Assembly: GCF_030864005.1 (NCBI RefSeq)
Contig: NZ_CP132976.1
Location: 6,138,001 to 6,202,000 of the forward strand
Source: Achromobacter seleniivolatilans
GTDB lineage: Bacteria; Pseudomonadota; Gammaproteobacteria; Burkholderiales; Burkholderiaceae_B
Length of the DNA stretch: 64,000 bases
Reading direction: 5' to 3'
Within the stretch, counting starts at the first letter, position 1. Each line of letters opens with the position of its first letter. Below, piece by piece: positions 34,684-43,282 of this stretch. The notes below the pieces were generated by a model. The model was given only the letters and a program-made list of their open reading frames with translations. It had not been told where the DNA came from and searched no databases. Both the position numbers and the translations under genes were made by a program.

Positions 34684-35661
34684 ATGCCCGCTTTACGCAC
34701 TCTCGCCGCCGCCGCGGCCCTGGCGCTTGCCGCCTCAACGCCCTTGCATGCCGCCGACACGGGCCGGCCGATCAGCTTGATTGTGCCTTTTGCCGCCGGA
34801 GGCGGCGTGGACGGCATGGGCCGTTTGCTGGCCGAGCGGTTGCGCAGCGAAATGCCGCAGGGAGTGGTGGTAGAAAACAAGCCCGGCGCCAGCGGCATGC
34901 TTGGCGTGCAAACGGTGCTGCGGTCTGCGCCTGACGGCAATACGCTGCTGCTCGGGTCCGCCGGGGAAACGGCAATCAACCCGCTGGTTTTCAAGGCCAA
35001 GATGCAATACCAGCCGGAAAAAGATCTGGTGCCGATTGCACTGATTGCCCGTGTGCCCAATGTGCTGGTCGCCAACCCCAAGTTGCCGGTGGCCAATGTG
35101 GAACAGTTGGTGGCCTATGGACGCGCCCATCCTGACAAGCTGACCTACGCGACAAGCGGCGTGGGCAATCCGCAGCATTTGAACGGCGAGTTGTTGCAGT
35201 CGCTGGCGGGGATCAAGATGGTGCACGTGCCGTACAAGGGAGCGTCCGCGCAGTTGGTGGATGTGGCCGCGGGCAGTGTGGACCTGACCTTTGTCAGCCT
35301 GGCGGGCGCCTTGCCCTTCATCAAGAGCGGCAAGGTCAAGCCGCTGGCGGTGACTTCAGCCAAGCGCGCGTCATTTGCGCCGGACATTCCCGCCGTGGCC
35401 GAGTACGCGCCGTTAAAGGACTATGCGCTGGAGAATTGGTTTGGCGTGTTTGTTGCGGCGGGGACGCCTGCCGATGTGCAAAAGAAGTTGGCCGATGCTA
35501 TCGGCCGTAGTCTGAAAGACGAGAAGTTTGTGGCCAGCATCCGCGAGCTGGGCGGAGAGGTGCAGCCGATGAGCCAGGAAGAATTCCGCGCGTTCATCAA
35601 GGCGCAGACGGCGGTGTTTGCCAAAGTCGTGGCCGACGGCAATATCACCGCCGACAACTAA
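34684..35661 (+). CDS. Bug/TctC-family tricarboxylate-type substrate-binding protein
   Basis: This 325-residue periplasmic solute receptor has a signal peptide ending at LHA-AD (about residue 23) and the family motifs PISLIVPFAAGGGVDGMGRL, VENKPGASGMLG, YATSGVGNPQHLNGELLQ and HVPYKGASAQLVDVAAG. Such receptors feed TTT systems (TctAB permeases) or act as sensors; no tctA/tctB genes are in the window, as is usual for the very large Bug family in Bordetella and Achromobacter. Being divergent from aconitase and GntR suggests citrate, aconitate or a similar acid as ligand. Confidence 0.92.
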   Translation: MPALRTLAAAAALALAASTPLHAADTGRPISLIVPFAAGGGVDGMGRLLAERLRSEMPQGVVVENKPGASGMLGVQTVLRSAPDGNTLLLGSAGETAINPLVFKAKMQYQPEKDLVPIALIARVPNVLVANPKLPVANVEQLVAYGRAHPDKLTYATSGVGNPQHLNGELLQSLAGIKMVHVPYKGASAQLVDVAAGSVDLTFVSLAGALPFIKSGKVKPLAVTSAKRASFAPDIPAVAEYAPLKDYALENWFGVFVAAGTPADVQKKLADAIGRSLKDEKFVASIRELGGEVQPMSQEEFRAFIKAQTAVFAKVVADGNITADN

Positions 35662-35671
35662 GCGGCGCGGT

Positions 35672-36268
35672 TCAGCGGGTGACGGCGTCCAGTGCGCCCA
35701 GCGCTGGGGGAATCATGGCCAGCAGACGCGCCTTGCCTACCCCGTCGCGCGCTTGCACCGACAAGCCGTGCAGCACGACGGCGTAGTAGTCGCCCAGTGC
35801 CTGCACGTCCGTTCCCGGTTTGAGCTCACCAGTCTGCAAGGCGGTTTCCAGCCGGTCAATGATGCCTTGCGTGCGCGCCTTGCGGTGCGTGGTGAGCCAG
35901 GCCATGACGCCTTCGTTTTCAGCGGCGTAATTGGTTGCCGCGGTGACCACCATGCAGCCCTGCGGACGGCCGCGTTTGGTGTAGGTCAGCACCGCGTCGG
36001 TCAACAGCTGTTCGATGGCGGCGCGTACGCCTTCACCGGTCTCCAGCGCTTTCTCGGCGAACGAGCCATCACCCGCTTCATAGCGCGCCACCGCTTCGCG
36101 AAACAGATCCTGCTTGGACCCGAAAGCCGCGTAAAGACGCGCTGACGCCAGGCCTGTTGCCGCAACCAGATCGGCCATCGACGTGCCTTCGTATCCCTGC
36201 TTCCAGAACGCCAGCATCGCTTGCTGAAGCGCTAGATCGCGGTCGAATTCTCTGGGTCTGCCTGCCAT
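35672..36268 (-). CDS. TetR/AcrR-family transcriptional regulator
   Basis: This 198-residue repressor has a typical N-terminal HTH (RPREFDRDLALQQAMLAFWK, TSMADLVAATGLASARLYAAFGSK) and a helical ligand domain. The signature WKQGYEGTSM and the residues ASARLYAAFGSKQDLF place it in the ComR/YcfQ-like subgroup. It is divergent from a sugar-phosphate isomerase/hydrolase pair, and a perfect palindrome lies 17 bases before that operon. Repression of that operon is the natural inference. Confidence 0.92.
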   Translation of the reverse strand: MAGRPREFDRDLALQQAMLAFWKQGYEGTSMADLVAATGLASARLYAAFGSKQDLFREAVARYEAGDGSFAEKALETGEGVRAAIEQLLTDAVLTYTKRGRPQGCMVVTAATNYAAENEGVMAWLTTHRKARTQGIIDRLETALQTGELKPGTDVQALGDYYAVVLHGLSVQARDGVGKARLLAMIPPALGALDAVTR

Positions 36269-36346
36269 GACGGTCTCGGTTTAATGAACTGCCCGCAGTG
36301 TAACGCTGGCCGGCGCATTTGCATTGCAGCCATTTATCGCCTATTC

Positions 36347-36362
36347 TTTGTCGATCGACAAA
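36347..36362. promoter_or_regulatory. Perfect 16-base palindrome, candidate TetR operator
   Basis: TTTGTCGATCGACAAA is a perfect palindrome lying 17 bases before the isomerase start codon and 79 bases before the divergent TetR start. Its size and place fit a TetR dimer site that blocks the isomerase/hydrolase promoter. Confidence 0.65.
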
Positions 36363-36378
36363 CAATTAAGGAAGCGAT

Positions 36379-37434
36379 ATGAAAACAATCAAAGGACCCA
36401 GCCTGCACCTGGCGCAATTCAGCGATGCGGCAGCGCCCTTCAATAGTCTGCCGGCCATCGCCGAGTGGGCATCAGGCGTGGGCTTCAAGGCTTTGCAGAT
36501 TCCGGCGTGGGACAAGCGATTCTTTGATGCGGACACGGCTGCGGTCAGTCAGGACTACTGCGATGAAGTGGCCGGAACGCTGGCCGCGCACGGCCTGGAA
36601 ATCAGCGAACTGACCACGCACATCTTTGGCCAGTTGCTGGCCGTTCACCCCGCCTACGACGCGATGGCCGACAACTTCGCGCCGCCCGAGGCGCGCGGCA
36701 ATGCGCAAGCAAGAGCGGCGTGGGCAAAGCAGGGGCTGCTGAATACCGCACGGGCATCCCGCAGGCTGGGCCTGACGGAAATGGGCACATTTTCGGGTTC
36801 ACTGGCGTGGCCTTATCTGTTCCCGTTTCCCCAGCGGCCCGAAGGTCTGATCGAAACCGCCTTCGATGAACTGGCCCGGCGCTGGCTGCCGGTGCTGGAC
36901 GAATGTGATGAGCAAGGCGTGAACCTTTGCTACGAGATCCACCCCGCCGAAGATCTGCACGATGGCATCACGTTCGAGATGTTCCATGAGCGTGTCGGCG
37001 GCCATGCCCGCTGCGCCATATTGTTCGACCCGAGCCACTTTATTTTGCAGCAGCTGAACTATCTGGAATACCTGGACATCTACAAAGATCACATCCGCAT
37101 GTTCCATGTGAAGGATGCGGAATTCAATCCCACCGGACGCCAGGGCATCTATGGCGGCTATCAATCCTGGATCAACCGCGCCGGGCGCTTCCGTTCGCTG
37201 GGCGATGGGCAGGTGGACTTCAAGGCGATCTTTTCCAAGCTTGCGCACTACGACTATTCGGGCTGGGCCACGCTGGAATGGGAGTGCTGCCTGAAGGACC
37301 AGGAAACGGGCGCGCGCGAAGGCGTGGAATTCATCAACCGCCACATCATTCCTGTCACGGCAAAGGTCTTCGACGACTTTGCGGGCGCCGCCATCAACCA
37401 ACAACAGATCAACGCCTTGCTGGGCATCGCTTGA
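36379..37434 (+). CDS. Sugar phosphate isomerase/epimerase (AP-endonuclease-2 TIM barrel)
   Basis: This 351-residue TIM-barrel enzyme belongs to the xylose-isomerase-like/AP-endonuclease-2 family. Likely metal ligands lie in CYEIHPAEDLHDG, ILFDPSHF, MFHVKDAEF and LEWE near the C-terminus. It probably isomerises or epimerises a sugar or sugar acid. AAGGAAGCGAT precedes the ATG. It is followed 31 bases later by an alpha/beta hydrolase gene and is divergent from the TetR gene. Confidence 0.9.
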   Translation: MKTIKGPSLHLAQFSDAAAPFNSLPAIAEWASGVGFKALQIPAWDKRFFDADTAAVSQDYCDEVAGTLAAHGLEISELTTHIFGQLLAVHPAYDAMADNFAPPEARGNAQARAAWAKQGLLNTARASRRLGLTEMGTFSGSLAWPYLFPFPQRPEGLIETAFDELARRWLPVLDECDEQGVNLCYEIHPAEDLHDGITFEMFHERVGGHARCAILFDPSHFILQQLNYLEYLDIYKDHIRMFHVKDAEFNPTGRQGIYGGYQSWINRAGRFRSLGDGQVDFKAIFSKLAHYDYSGWATLEWECCLKDQETGAREGVEFINRHIIPVTAKVFDDFAGAAINQQQINALLGIA

Positions 37435-37465
37435 GCGGCCCAGGCTCAATCAGGAACTCGCATTC

Positions 37466-38350
37466 ATGACCAATCAAAGCGCTACCTTTTTCACCGCAGC
37501 CGACGGCGTTGCGCATCAATACGTGCTTGTGGACGGCTGCCGCATCCATTGCGCGGTGGCGGGCGAGGGCCCGCCCGTTCTGCTGATCCCAGGCTGGCCG
37601 CAAACCTGGTTCACCTGGCGTCACGTCATGAAGGCGCTGGCGCAGGCGGGCTATACGGCGATTGCCGTCGATCCGCCGGGCACGGGGGACTCCAGCCGTC
37701 CGGTCCAGGGTTATGACACGGGTGCCATCGCAACAACCTTGCATCGGTTGATGGAGCAGTTGGGCCACGCGGCCTATCAGGTTGTGGGACACGATATCGG
37801 CATGTGGGTGGCCTATGCGTTGGCCAGCGACTATCCTGATGCGGTGCGCCGGCTGGTCCTGACCGAAGCGGTCATTCCGGGCCTGGCGCCCGCGCCGACG
37901 ATCTTCGCGCCGCCCGAACAGAACATCTTTCTGTGGCACTTCATGTTCAATCAGCTGCACGATCTGCCGGAAGCCCTGATTACCGGACGGGAACGCGCCT
38001 ACCTGACATTCATGTTCGACAAGTGGGCGCATCGCCGGGATCGCGTGGCGTCCGATGTCTATATAGACGCCTACGCCGCGCCGGGTGGACTGCGCAGCGG
38101 TTTTGCCTACTATCGCGCCATTCCTGAAACCATCCGTCAGAATGCGAAGCGGGCGAACACCAAGCTGCGCATGCCCACGCTGGCAATCGGCGCCGAGCAC
38201 GCAACCCGCGACGCGCCGCTGATCACGATGCAGAACAACGCCGTTGACCTCATAGGCGTGATCATTCCTGACTGCGGCCACTTTGTGACAGAAGAGTGCC
38301 ACGAAGAGTTTTCCGAACACCTGCTGTCATTTCTGTCGCGCGAAGGTTAA
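37466..38350 (+). CDS. Alpha/beta hydrolase, epoxide-hydrolase type
   Basis: This 294-residue cytosolic hydrolase carries the oxyanion-hole motif LIPGWPQTW, an Asp nucleophile in VVGHDIGMW (as in epoxide hydrolases and haloacid dehalogenases, not the Ser of esterases) and a late catalytic His in CGHFVTEE. The cap region contains ERAYLTFMFDKWAH. It is the second gene of the TetR-controlled operon, downstream of the isomerase. The ATG at 37466 is chosen because the upstream extension overlaps the isomerase gene. The substrate is unknown. Confidence 0.9.
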   Translation: MTNQSATFFTAADGVAHQYVLVDGCRIHCAVAGEGPPVLLIPGWPQTWFTWRHVMKALAQAGYTAIAVDPPGTGDSSRPVQGYDTGAIATTLHRLMEQLGHAAYQVVGHDIGMWVAYALASDYPDAVRRLVLTEAVIPGLAPAPTIFAPPEQNIFLWHFMFNQLHDLPEALITGRERAYLTFMFDKWAHRRDRVASDVYIDAYAAPGGLRSGFAYYRAIPETIRQNAKRANTKLRMPTLAIGAEHATRDAPLITMQNNAVDLIGVIIPDCGHFVTEECHEEFSEHLLSFLSREG

Positions 38351-38360
38351 GGCGGACCGG

Positions 38361-39020
38361 TTACGGCCCATCGTGCAGCAGGATTTCCAGCCCGATCCGT
38401 TCGCCGCTGCGGACTCGGCTGATCGCCTGCCGCGCGGTGACGCGGTAGATGTCGCGCGCGCCCTGCACCGGGCGATGCGACACCGCAATCACGGCCGCAT
38501 CGCCCCGTTGCAGGGGCACCACCATAGGTCGTGATTGCATCCGCGGGCGTTGCTCTGTCATGACAAACTCGCCGCCCGTGAAATCGGTGCGCGGCTCAGA
38601 CAGCAGCGCCACGAGTTGCAGCGGAAAGATGTGCTGGCCGTCCGCGTGCTGCATCAGCGGCTGATAGTCATCGGTGCGTAGCCGGTTCAGGCTGGACAGG
38701 CGGCTTGTCTGGCCCGCGTCGCGGCTGCATTCCGTCCACAAGGCCAAGTCGTCCGGATAGTGCGTATCGGTTTGCAGCGCGGCGGCCCAGGTTCGAGCGA
38801 TGGGCAGCAGGCGCTGGTAGAGCTCGGATCGCAGGGCGGATAGGGCGGGCGACGAGGAGAGAGGCATTCGCGCCCCATGCCTGAAATTCGCCGCGTCTTG
38901 CTCCGCCTGAACAAGGGCCTCGCCAGGATTGAACGCGGGAAGCAATGCCCATCCTTCAGCGTCCAGCTGTAGGGCTATGTCGCGCCAGTTGTAGTGGTCA
39001 AGCGGCGTGTGGTCAGTCAT
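38361..39020 (-). CDS. 2OG-Fe(II) oxygenase-like protein lacking the distal His ligand
   Basis: This 219-residue protein is a paralogue of the oxygenase gene at 49900-50625: both share FPLQ-x-A-LLS-P-TDFTGGEFVMTE and a C-terminal LHD. The first two iron ligands are kept (MQHADGQHIFPLQ, the H-x-D pair). At the distal site the paralogue has RHGVSALHSGRR, in which His is ten residues before the 2OG-binding Arg; here the sequence is RQAISRVRSGER, with Gln (codon CAG) in place of His. It may be inactive, use another ligand, or have changed chemistry. It converges with the hydrolase gene. Confidence 0.85.
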   Translation of the reverse strand: MTDHTPLDHYNWRDIALQLDAEGWALLPAFNPGEALVQAEQDAANFRHGARMPLSSSPALSALRSELYQRLLPIARTWAAALQTDTHYPDDLALWTECSRDAGQTSRLSSLNRLRTDDYQPLMQHADGQHIFPLQLVALLSEPRTDFTGGEFVMTEQRPRMQSRPMVVPLQRGDAAVIAVSHRPVQGARDIYRVTARQAISRVRSGERIGLEILLHDGP

Positions 39021-39179
39021 GGGGCAAGCGAGCGCATGGGGTGGGGGAGTCTTCGAGAGTAACTGCGGGCTGCGTTCGCGGCACTCCGCCCCTTGCTGTT
39101 CTGGCCCTGCTTTGACCGATAGGGTTTAGGGCTTGAAGTATGCTTGTCGGCTTCATGACCACTTTCAATGCCGCCCGTG

Positions 39180-39869
39180 ATGACTGATTTTCCTTTTGAC
39201 GCCGTGCTGTTCGATTGCGACGGCGTGCTGGTTGATTCTGAACCGATTACCAGCCACGTGCTGACCCAGATGCTGAATGAACTCGGCTGGGCGATCACGC
39301 ATGAAGAGACCATGCGCATTTTTACCGGAAAAGCCGTCAAGGACGAGCTGCCGCTGATTCAGTCGCGCACCGGCGTCACGATCACCCCGGCTTGGTTTGA
39401 TGAATTCCGCCAGCGCCGCAATGTTGCGCTGGATCGTGATCTGCTTGAGATTCCCGGCGCGCCGGATGCCGTGCGCGCCTTGCACCAAGTGCTGGACGGC
39501 CGGATTGCAGTCGCCTCGGGCGCGGACCGGATCAAGGTGGAATTGCAACTGGAAAAAGTAGGCATTGCGGAGTGTTTTGATGGCCGCGTGTTCAGCGGTC
39601 ACGAAATGCCACGCAGCAAACCCTTTCCTGATGTGTATCTGGCCGCCGCAAAGTCGCTGGGCGTGGACCCCGCCCGCTGCGCGATTGTCGAAGACACGGT
39701 GACCGGCGCGACGGCAGGCGTGGCCGCGGGCGCCACGGTGTTTGGCTACAGCCCGGACGCCAACGGCCACAGCGGCGCGGAAGCCTTGCGCGCCGTGGGC
39801 GTGGCCCACGTGTTTACCGACATGAAGCAACTGCCCGCGCTGTTGGCGGGCTGGCAGTTGGCACGCTAG
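39180..39869 (+). CDS. HAD-family phosphatase, beta-phosphoglucomutase-like
   Basis: This 229-residue soluble hydrolase shows HAD motif I in LFDCDGVLVDSE (nucleophile Asp), motif II near VASGADRIK, motif III in SKPFPDVYL and motif IV in VEDTVTGATAGVAAG, with a helical cap of the beta-phosphoglucomutase type. It probably dephosphorylates a sugar phosphate or phosphoglycolate-like compound. Two starts are possible, 39168 and 39180; neither has a clear ribosome site, and 39180 (MTDFPF) gives the usual family N-terminus. Confidence 0.9.
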   Translation: MTDFPFDAVLFDCDGVLVDSEPITSHVLTQMLNELGWAITHEETMRIFTGKAVKDELPLIQSRTGVTITPAWFDEFRQRRNVALDRDLLEIPGAPDAVRALHQVLDGRIAVASGADRIKVELQLEKVGIAECFDGRVFSGHEMPRSKPFPDVYLAAAKSLGVDPARCAIVEDTVTGATAGVAAGATVFGYSPDANGHSGAEALRAVGVAHVFTDMKQLPALLAGWQLAR

Positions 39870-39895
39870 AACGCGGCGCAGCCACGTTCGCCATT

Positions 39896-40678
39896 TCAGC
39901 GCGCGTGGCTGCCGTATTGTTCACCGCCGTCCAGATCGATCACCGTGCCGCTTAGATAACCAGCGCGTGGCGATGCGCCGAACACAATCATGTCGGCGAC
40001 TTCCTCGGGCTCCATCAGACGTCCAAAGGGCAGGTCGGACAAAGTTTCCTGCCAGCGCGATTCGTCGCCCCAGCGGGCTTGCGCACGCTGGCGTGCCAGG
40101 GTCAGTACGCGATCGGTGCGTGTGCGTGAAGGATTCACGCCAAAAACGCGCACACCATGCCGCGGTGCGTCGCCGCCCAGAGCGCGGGTGAACGCGATCA
40201 GCGAGGCGTTGGCCGCCGCGCCGCAGATGTAGTCCGCGCGGGGCGCTGCGCCTGCCATGCCAATAATATTCGCGATGACTCCCGTGCCGGCTTCGCGCAT
40301 GGCGGGGTAGTAGTGGCGCGCCAGGTTGATATAACCATGCACCTTCAGGTCCCAACCTGCGCGCCAGCGCTCGTCTTGCACCTGGTCCAACGCGCCGCCC
40401 GGCACGGCGCCTGCGTTGTTGACCAGTATGTCGATCGGGCCAGTCTCTTTGCTAAGACGTTCGGCGGCGCCGGGTTGCGCCAGATCTTGTGTATACGCCT
40501 GCGCGTCGCGCCCGGTCTGCTCGCGGATCGCGGCGGTAGCGGCATGCAGCGCGGCATCATCGCGGGCAACCAATATGGGTTGGGCGCCTTCGCGTGCGAA
40601 CGCGACGGCACACGCCAAGCCGATGCCCTTGGATGCGCCCGTGATGAGCACGCGTTTTCCGGCAAGCTGCAAATCCAT
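39896..40678 (-). CDS. SDR-family oxidoreductase with atypical active site
   Basis: This 260-residue short-chain dehydrogenase has a clear NAD(P) motif TGASKGIG and NNAGAVPGG. The active-site Tyr is in DYICGAAANASL, where the usual YxxxK Lys is replaced by Ala. Relatives with a YxxG-type site exist, so this may be a distinct subgroup rather than a dead enzyme. The start at 40678 (MDLQLAG) places the Rossmann motif at the usual distance, with GGAG-like AAAAGCTCC on the other strand just upstream. It lies behind rtcA on the same strand with 93 bases between. Confidence 0.87.
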   Translation of the reverse strand: MDLQLAGKRVLITGASKGIGLACAVAFAREGAQPILVARDDAALHAATAAIREQTGRDAQAYTQDLAQPGAAERLSKETGPIDILVNNAGAVPGGALDQVQDERWRAGWDLKVHGYINLARHYYPAMREAGTGVIANIIGMAGAAPRADYICGAAANASLIAFTRALGGDAPRHGVRVFGVNPSRTRTDRVLTLARQRAQARWGDESRWQETLSDLPFGRLMEPEEVADMIVFGASPRAGYLSGTVIDLDGGEQYGSHAR

Positions 40679-40771
40679 GAAAAGCTCCTGTCGATACACG
40701 CCCGCAAGCGCAGGGCACTCAGTGGTTGTAAACCAGATAGCCCTGTGTGTGCCAGTACCGCTTGCATGGAG

Positions 40772-41809
40772 TCAGGCAGGCGCCACGTCGATGCGGTATC
40801 CGCGTGAGCACGGCGCGTTGCGAATGACCACGGGCAGAAAGCGCTGGATCACTGACGCGTTGGTCAGCGTGTGCGCGGTCAGCTCATTGCAGGTGAAGTA
40901 CGCGGGCGCGCCGCTTTTCCACACCGCCAACGCCAACAACAAGAGCCATTGATCCGCCAGATGCGGCCCCATTGCTGCATCGCTATCGAGGTAGGCGCGA
41001 ACCTCTGCCGCAAGCGTTTTCGCGACGGTTTCCGCAATGATCCCCTTGGCGCCAAAGGCCGCGAACACTTCGGTTACTTCGGAGTGCTCCAGAGTCACCG
41101 TCAGGGCGTTGCCTGGGCCTTCGTTTTGGCGTCCGTCCACGATGAGCAGTTGATCCGCAGACCAATCCAGCGCCGCGCCCAACGCTTCCAGTTCACGACG
41201 CGCCACACTGCGCGGAACGCCGGCAACGACGCATTCCGCGCCATGCGTTCCGGCTTGCCCGCGTTGCGCCAGATCCAACGGAATCAAACCGCCCGCCGCT
41301 GGCGTGATGCAGGCCGTGGCCGCGCCGCCGCCAGCAGGGTAGAAACCCCGGCGTGACAGTTCCAGGTCAAGGCCCGCGCCCAGCTTGCGGGCCAATGGCG
41401 CATAGGCACGCGCGACAAAGTCGAACGACGGCGCCAGCGGATTGTGCGTGCCGCCTTGCAGTTCCACGCGGCTGGGCCCATCGGCCAGCAGCAGCGCAGG
41501 CAGCACGGTTTGCAGCACCAGCATGCAACTGCCAGCGCTGGCGATGGCAAAGCGGTAATCGCCTGCGCGGATCACGCCGGGCACAAAATGCAGTTCCTGC
41601 GACCCCAATGCGGCGCCGGCGCATTGTGCGTGGCTGATGTCGATGGCGGCATTGACGCACGCCAGGTGTTGGCGCATCAGGCCGGGTTTAGACCGCTTGG
41701 CGCGTATGCGATGGATGCGCAAGGGGCGGCCGGTAATCATGGAAAGCGCCAAGCCGGTACGCAGAATCTGTCCGCCGCCTTCGCCTTCCGAACCATCCAG
41801 TTCTATCAC
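40772..41809 (-). CDS. rtcA: RNA 3'-terminal phosphate cyclase
   Basis: This 345-residue enzyme converts RNA 3'-phosphate ends to 2',3'-cyclic phosphates using ATP, via an adenylylated His. Family motifs are visible: ELDGSEGEGGGQILRTGLAL near the N-terminus, RAKRSKPGLMRQHL, GRGFYPAGGG-like RRGFYPAGGG, and HLADQWLLLLALA, which carries the catalytic His. The start is taken as GTG at 41809, eight bases behind GGAGT; an ATG further upstream would add 18 unrelated residues. It is the second gene of the rtcBA operon, 60 bases after rtcB. Confidence 0.95.
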   Translation of the reverse strand: MIELDGSEGEGGGQILRTGLALSMITGRPLRIHRIRAKRSKPGLMRQHLACVNAAIDISHAQCAGAALGSQELHFVPGVIRAGDYRFAIASAGSCMLVLQTVLPALLLADGPSRVELQGGTHNPLAPSFDFVARAYAPLARKLGAGLDLELSRRGFYPAGGGAATACITPAAGGLIPLDLAQRGQAGTHGAECVVAGVPRSVARRELEALGAALDWSADQLLIVDGRQNEGPGNALTVTLEHSEVTEVFAAFGAKGIIAETVAKTLAAEVRAYLDSDAAMGPHLADQWLLLLALAVWKSGAPAYFTCNELTAHTLTNASVIQRFLPVVIRNAPCSRGYRIDVAPA

Positions 41810-41869
41810 TGCTTTACTCCTGATTATTCTTGTCTTGCGCCGGACCGTCATGGCCGGGCGCAAGCGGCT

Positions 41870-43087
41870 TCAGCCTTTCACGCACACCACTTGCTTCAAG
41901 GTGTAGACCACTTCCACCAGGTCTTGCTGGGCCAGCATCACCGCGTCAATGTCCTTGTAGGCCATGGGAATTTCATCGATGACATTGGCGTCCTTGCGGC
42001 ACTCCACGCCTTCGGTGGCGGCAATCTGGTCAGCGACCGTGAACAACTTCTTGGCCTTGGTGCGGCTCATGGCGCGGCCCGCGCCGTGGCTGCAACTCAT
42101 GAAGCTCTCCGGGTTGCCTTTGCCGCGCACGATGTAGCTCTTGGCCCCCATGCTGCCGGGGATGATGCCCAGTTCGCCTGCTTTTGCGCTGACTGCGCCC
42201 TTGCGGGTCAGCAGCACGTCCTGGCCGAAGTGCGTTTCACGGCTGACATAGTTGTGGTGGCAATTCACCGCTTCCATGTGCGCCTCGAAAGGCTTGGTAA
42301 TGACCTGGCGCACAGCGTTCACCACGCGGTGCATCATGACTTCGCGGTTGGCGCGTGCGAACTTCTGGGCCCAGCCCACGGCGCGCACATAGTCGCCAAA
42401 GTACTTGGAGCCTTCTTCGAAGTACGCCAGGTCCTGGTCGGGCAGGTTGCGCTGGTGCTGCTCGGCATCCTGCTTGGCCAGTTGGATGAACATCGTTCCG
42501 ATCGCGTTACCTACGCCGCGCGAACCCGAGTGCAACATGAACCACACCGAACCGTGTTCGTCCAGGCAGACCTCAATAAAGTGGTTGCCGGTGCCCAGCG
42601 TGCCCAGGTGACGGTAGTTGTTGGTCTTGGCCAGGCGCGGATAGTCTTGGCACAGCGCTTCGAATTCCGGCGCCAGCGCGCGCCAGGCGACATCGGCTTC
42701 GTCAGGCGGCGTATCCCAGGAGCCGCGATCGCGCCCGTGATGGCGGGGAGTCAGGCCGTGGGGTACGGCCTTTTCAATCGCGGCGCGCACCGGGCCCAGG
42801 TTGTCGGGCAGGTCATTGGCGTGCAGAGTCGTCTTGCAGGCCATCATGCCGCAACCGATGTCCACGCCGACAGCGGCGGGAATCACGGCCTTGACGGTGG
42901 GGATCACGGAACCCACGGTGGCGCCGATGCCGTAGTGCACATCGGGCATGGCGGCGATGTGCTTATAGATGATGGGCAGGCGGGCTGCGTTTTCCAATTG
43001 CTGACGGGCTTCGTCCTCGATGGGCACGCCGCGCGTCCACATTTTTACGGGTACGCCGCCAGCCACTTGGTGCAGTTGATACGTCAT
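41870..43087 (-). CDS. rtcB: RNA ligase RtcB
   Basis: This 405-residue GTP-dependent ligase joins RNA 2',3'-cyclic phosphate or 3'-phosphate ends to 5'-OH ends and acts in tRNA and rRNA repair. Active-site motifs are visible: GVDIGCGMMA (metal Cys), GTGNHFIEVC, HSGSRGVGN, and SCSHGAGRAMSR, in which the His is guanylylated. The length matches the E. coli enzyme. It starts 42 bases after the predicted sigma-54 start region and has GGAG before ATG. Confidence 0.97.
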   Translation of the reverse strand: MTYQLHQVAGGVPVKMWTRGVPIEDEARQQLENAARLPIIYKHIAAMPDVHYGIGATVGSVIPTVKAVIPAAVGVDIGCGMMACKTTLHANDLPDNLGPVRAAIEKAVPHGLTPRHHGRDRGSWDTPPDEADVAWRALAPEFEALCQDYPRLAKTNNYRHLGTLGTGNHFIEVCLDEHGSVWFMLHSGSRGVGNAIGTMFIQLAKQDAEQHQRNLPDQDLAYFEEGSKYFGDYVRAVGWAQKFARANREVMMHRVVNAVRQVITKPFEAHMEAVNCHHNYVSRETHFGQDVLLTRKGAVSAKAGELGIIPGSMGAKSYIVRGKGNPESFMSCSHGAGRAMSRTKAKKLFTVADQIAATEGVECRKDANVIDEIPMAYKDIDAVMLAQQDLVEVVYTLKQVVCVKG

Positions 43088-43149
43088 TGTTCTTCTCCAT
43101 TGCTTGTAATGAGAGCGGCTAGTCTTGCAGTGCCGCCGTCATTACCTAC

Positions 43150-43164
43150 GCAAATGCCGTGCCA
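43150..43164 (-). promoter_or_regulatory. Sigma-54 promoter of rtcBA
   Basis: On the minus strand this reads TGGCACGGCATTTGC, a perfect match to TGGCACG-N4-TTGC with the invariant GG and GC at -24/-12. It lies about 63 bases before the rtcB start. Sigma-54 dependence fits the divergent AAA+ activator RtcR. Confidence 0.92.
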
Positions 43165-43203
43165 GGTTTGCGTCGCACGATGAAAAAAATCTGCAACGCC
43201 TTG

Positions 43204-43282
43204 ATTTATAAGGCGTGCATTGTAGGCGCTGCGCCATTGCGAATTCAGCCGGCTCTATTTAGAATCCGCAGGTCTTATAAAT
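43204..43282. promoter_or_regulatory. 9-bp inverted repeat, candidate RtcR upstream activator sites
   Basis: ATTTATAAG at 43204-43212 and its exact complement CTTATAAAT at 43274-43282 flank the 61 bases before the rtcR start and lie 40-118 bases upstream of the -24 element of rtcBA. Such distal symmetric sites are where bacterial enhancer-binding proteins sit. The distal copy is 19 bases from the rtcR start, which would allow autoregulation. Confidence 0.55.

Noticed and set aside
41444..43183. Plus-strand frame of 579 codons opposite rtcB and rtcA
   Set aside because: Antisense to two clear enzyme genes and with shadow-type composition; it also covers the sigma-54 promoter.
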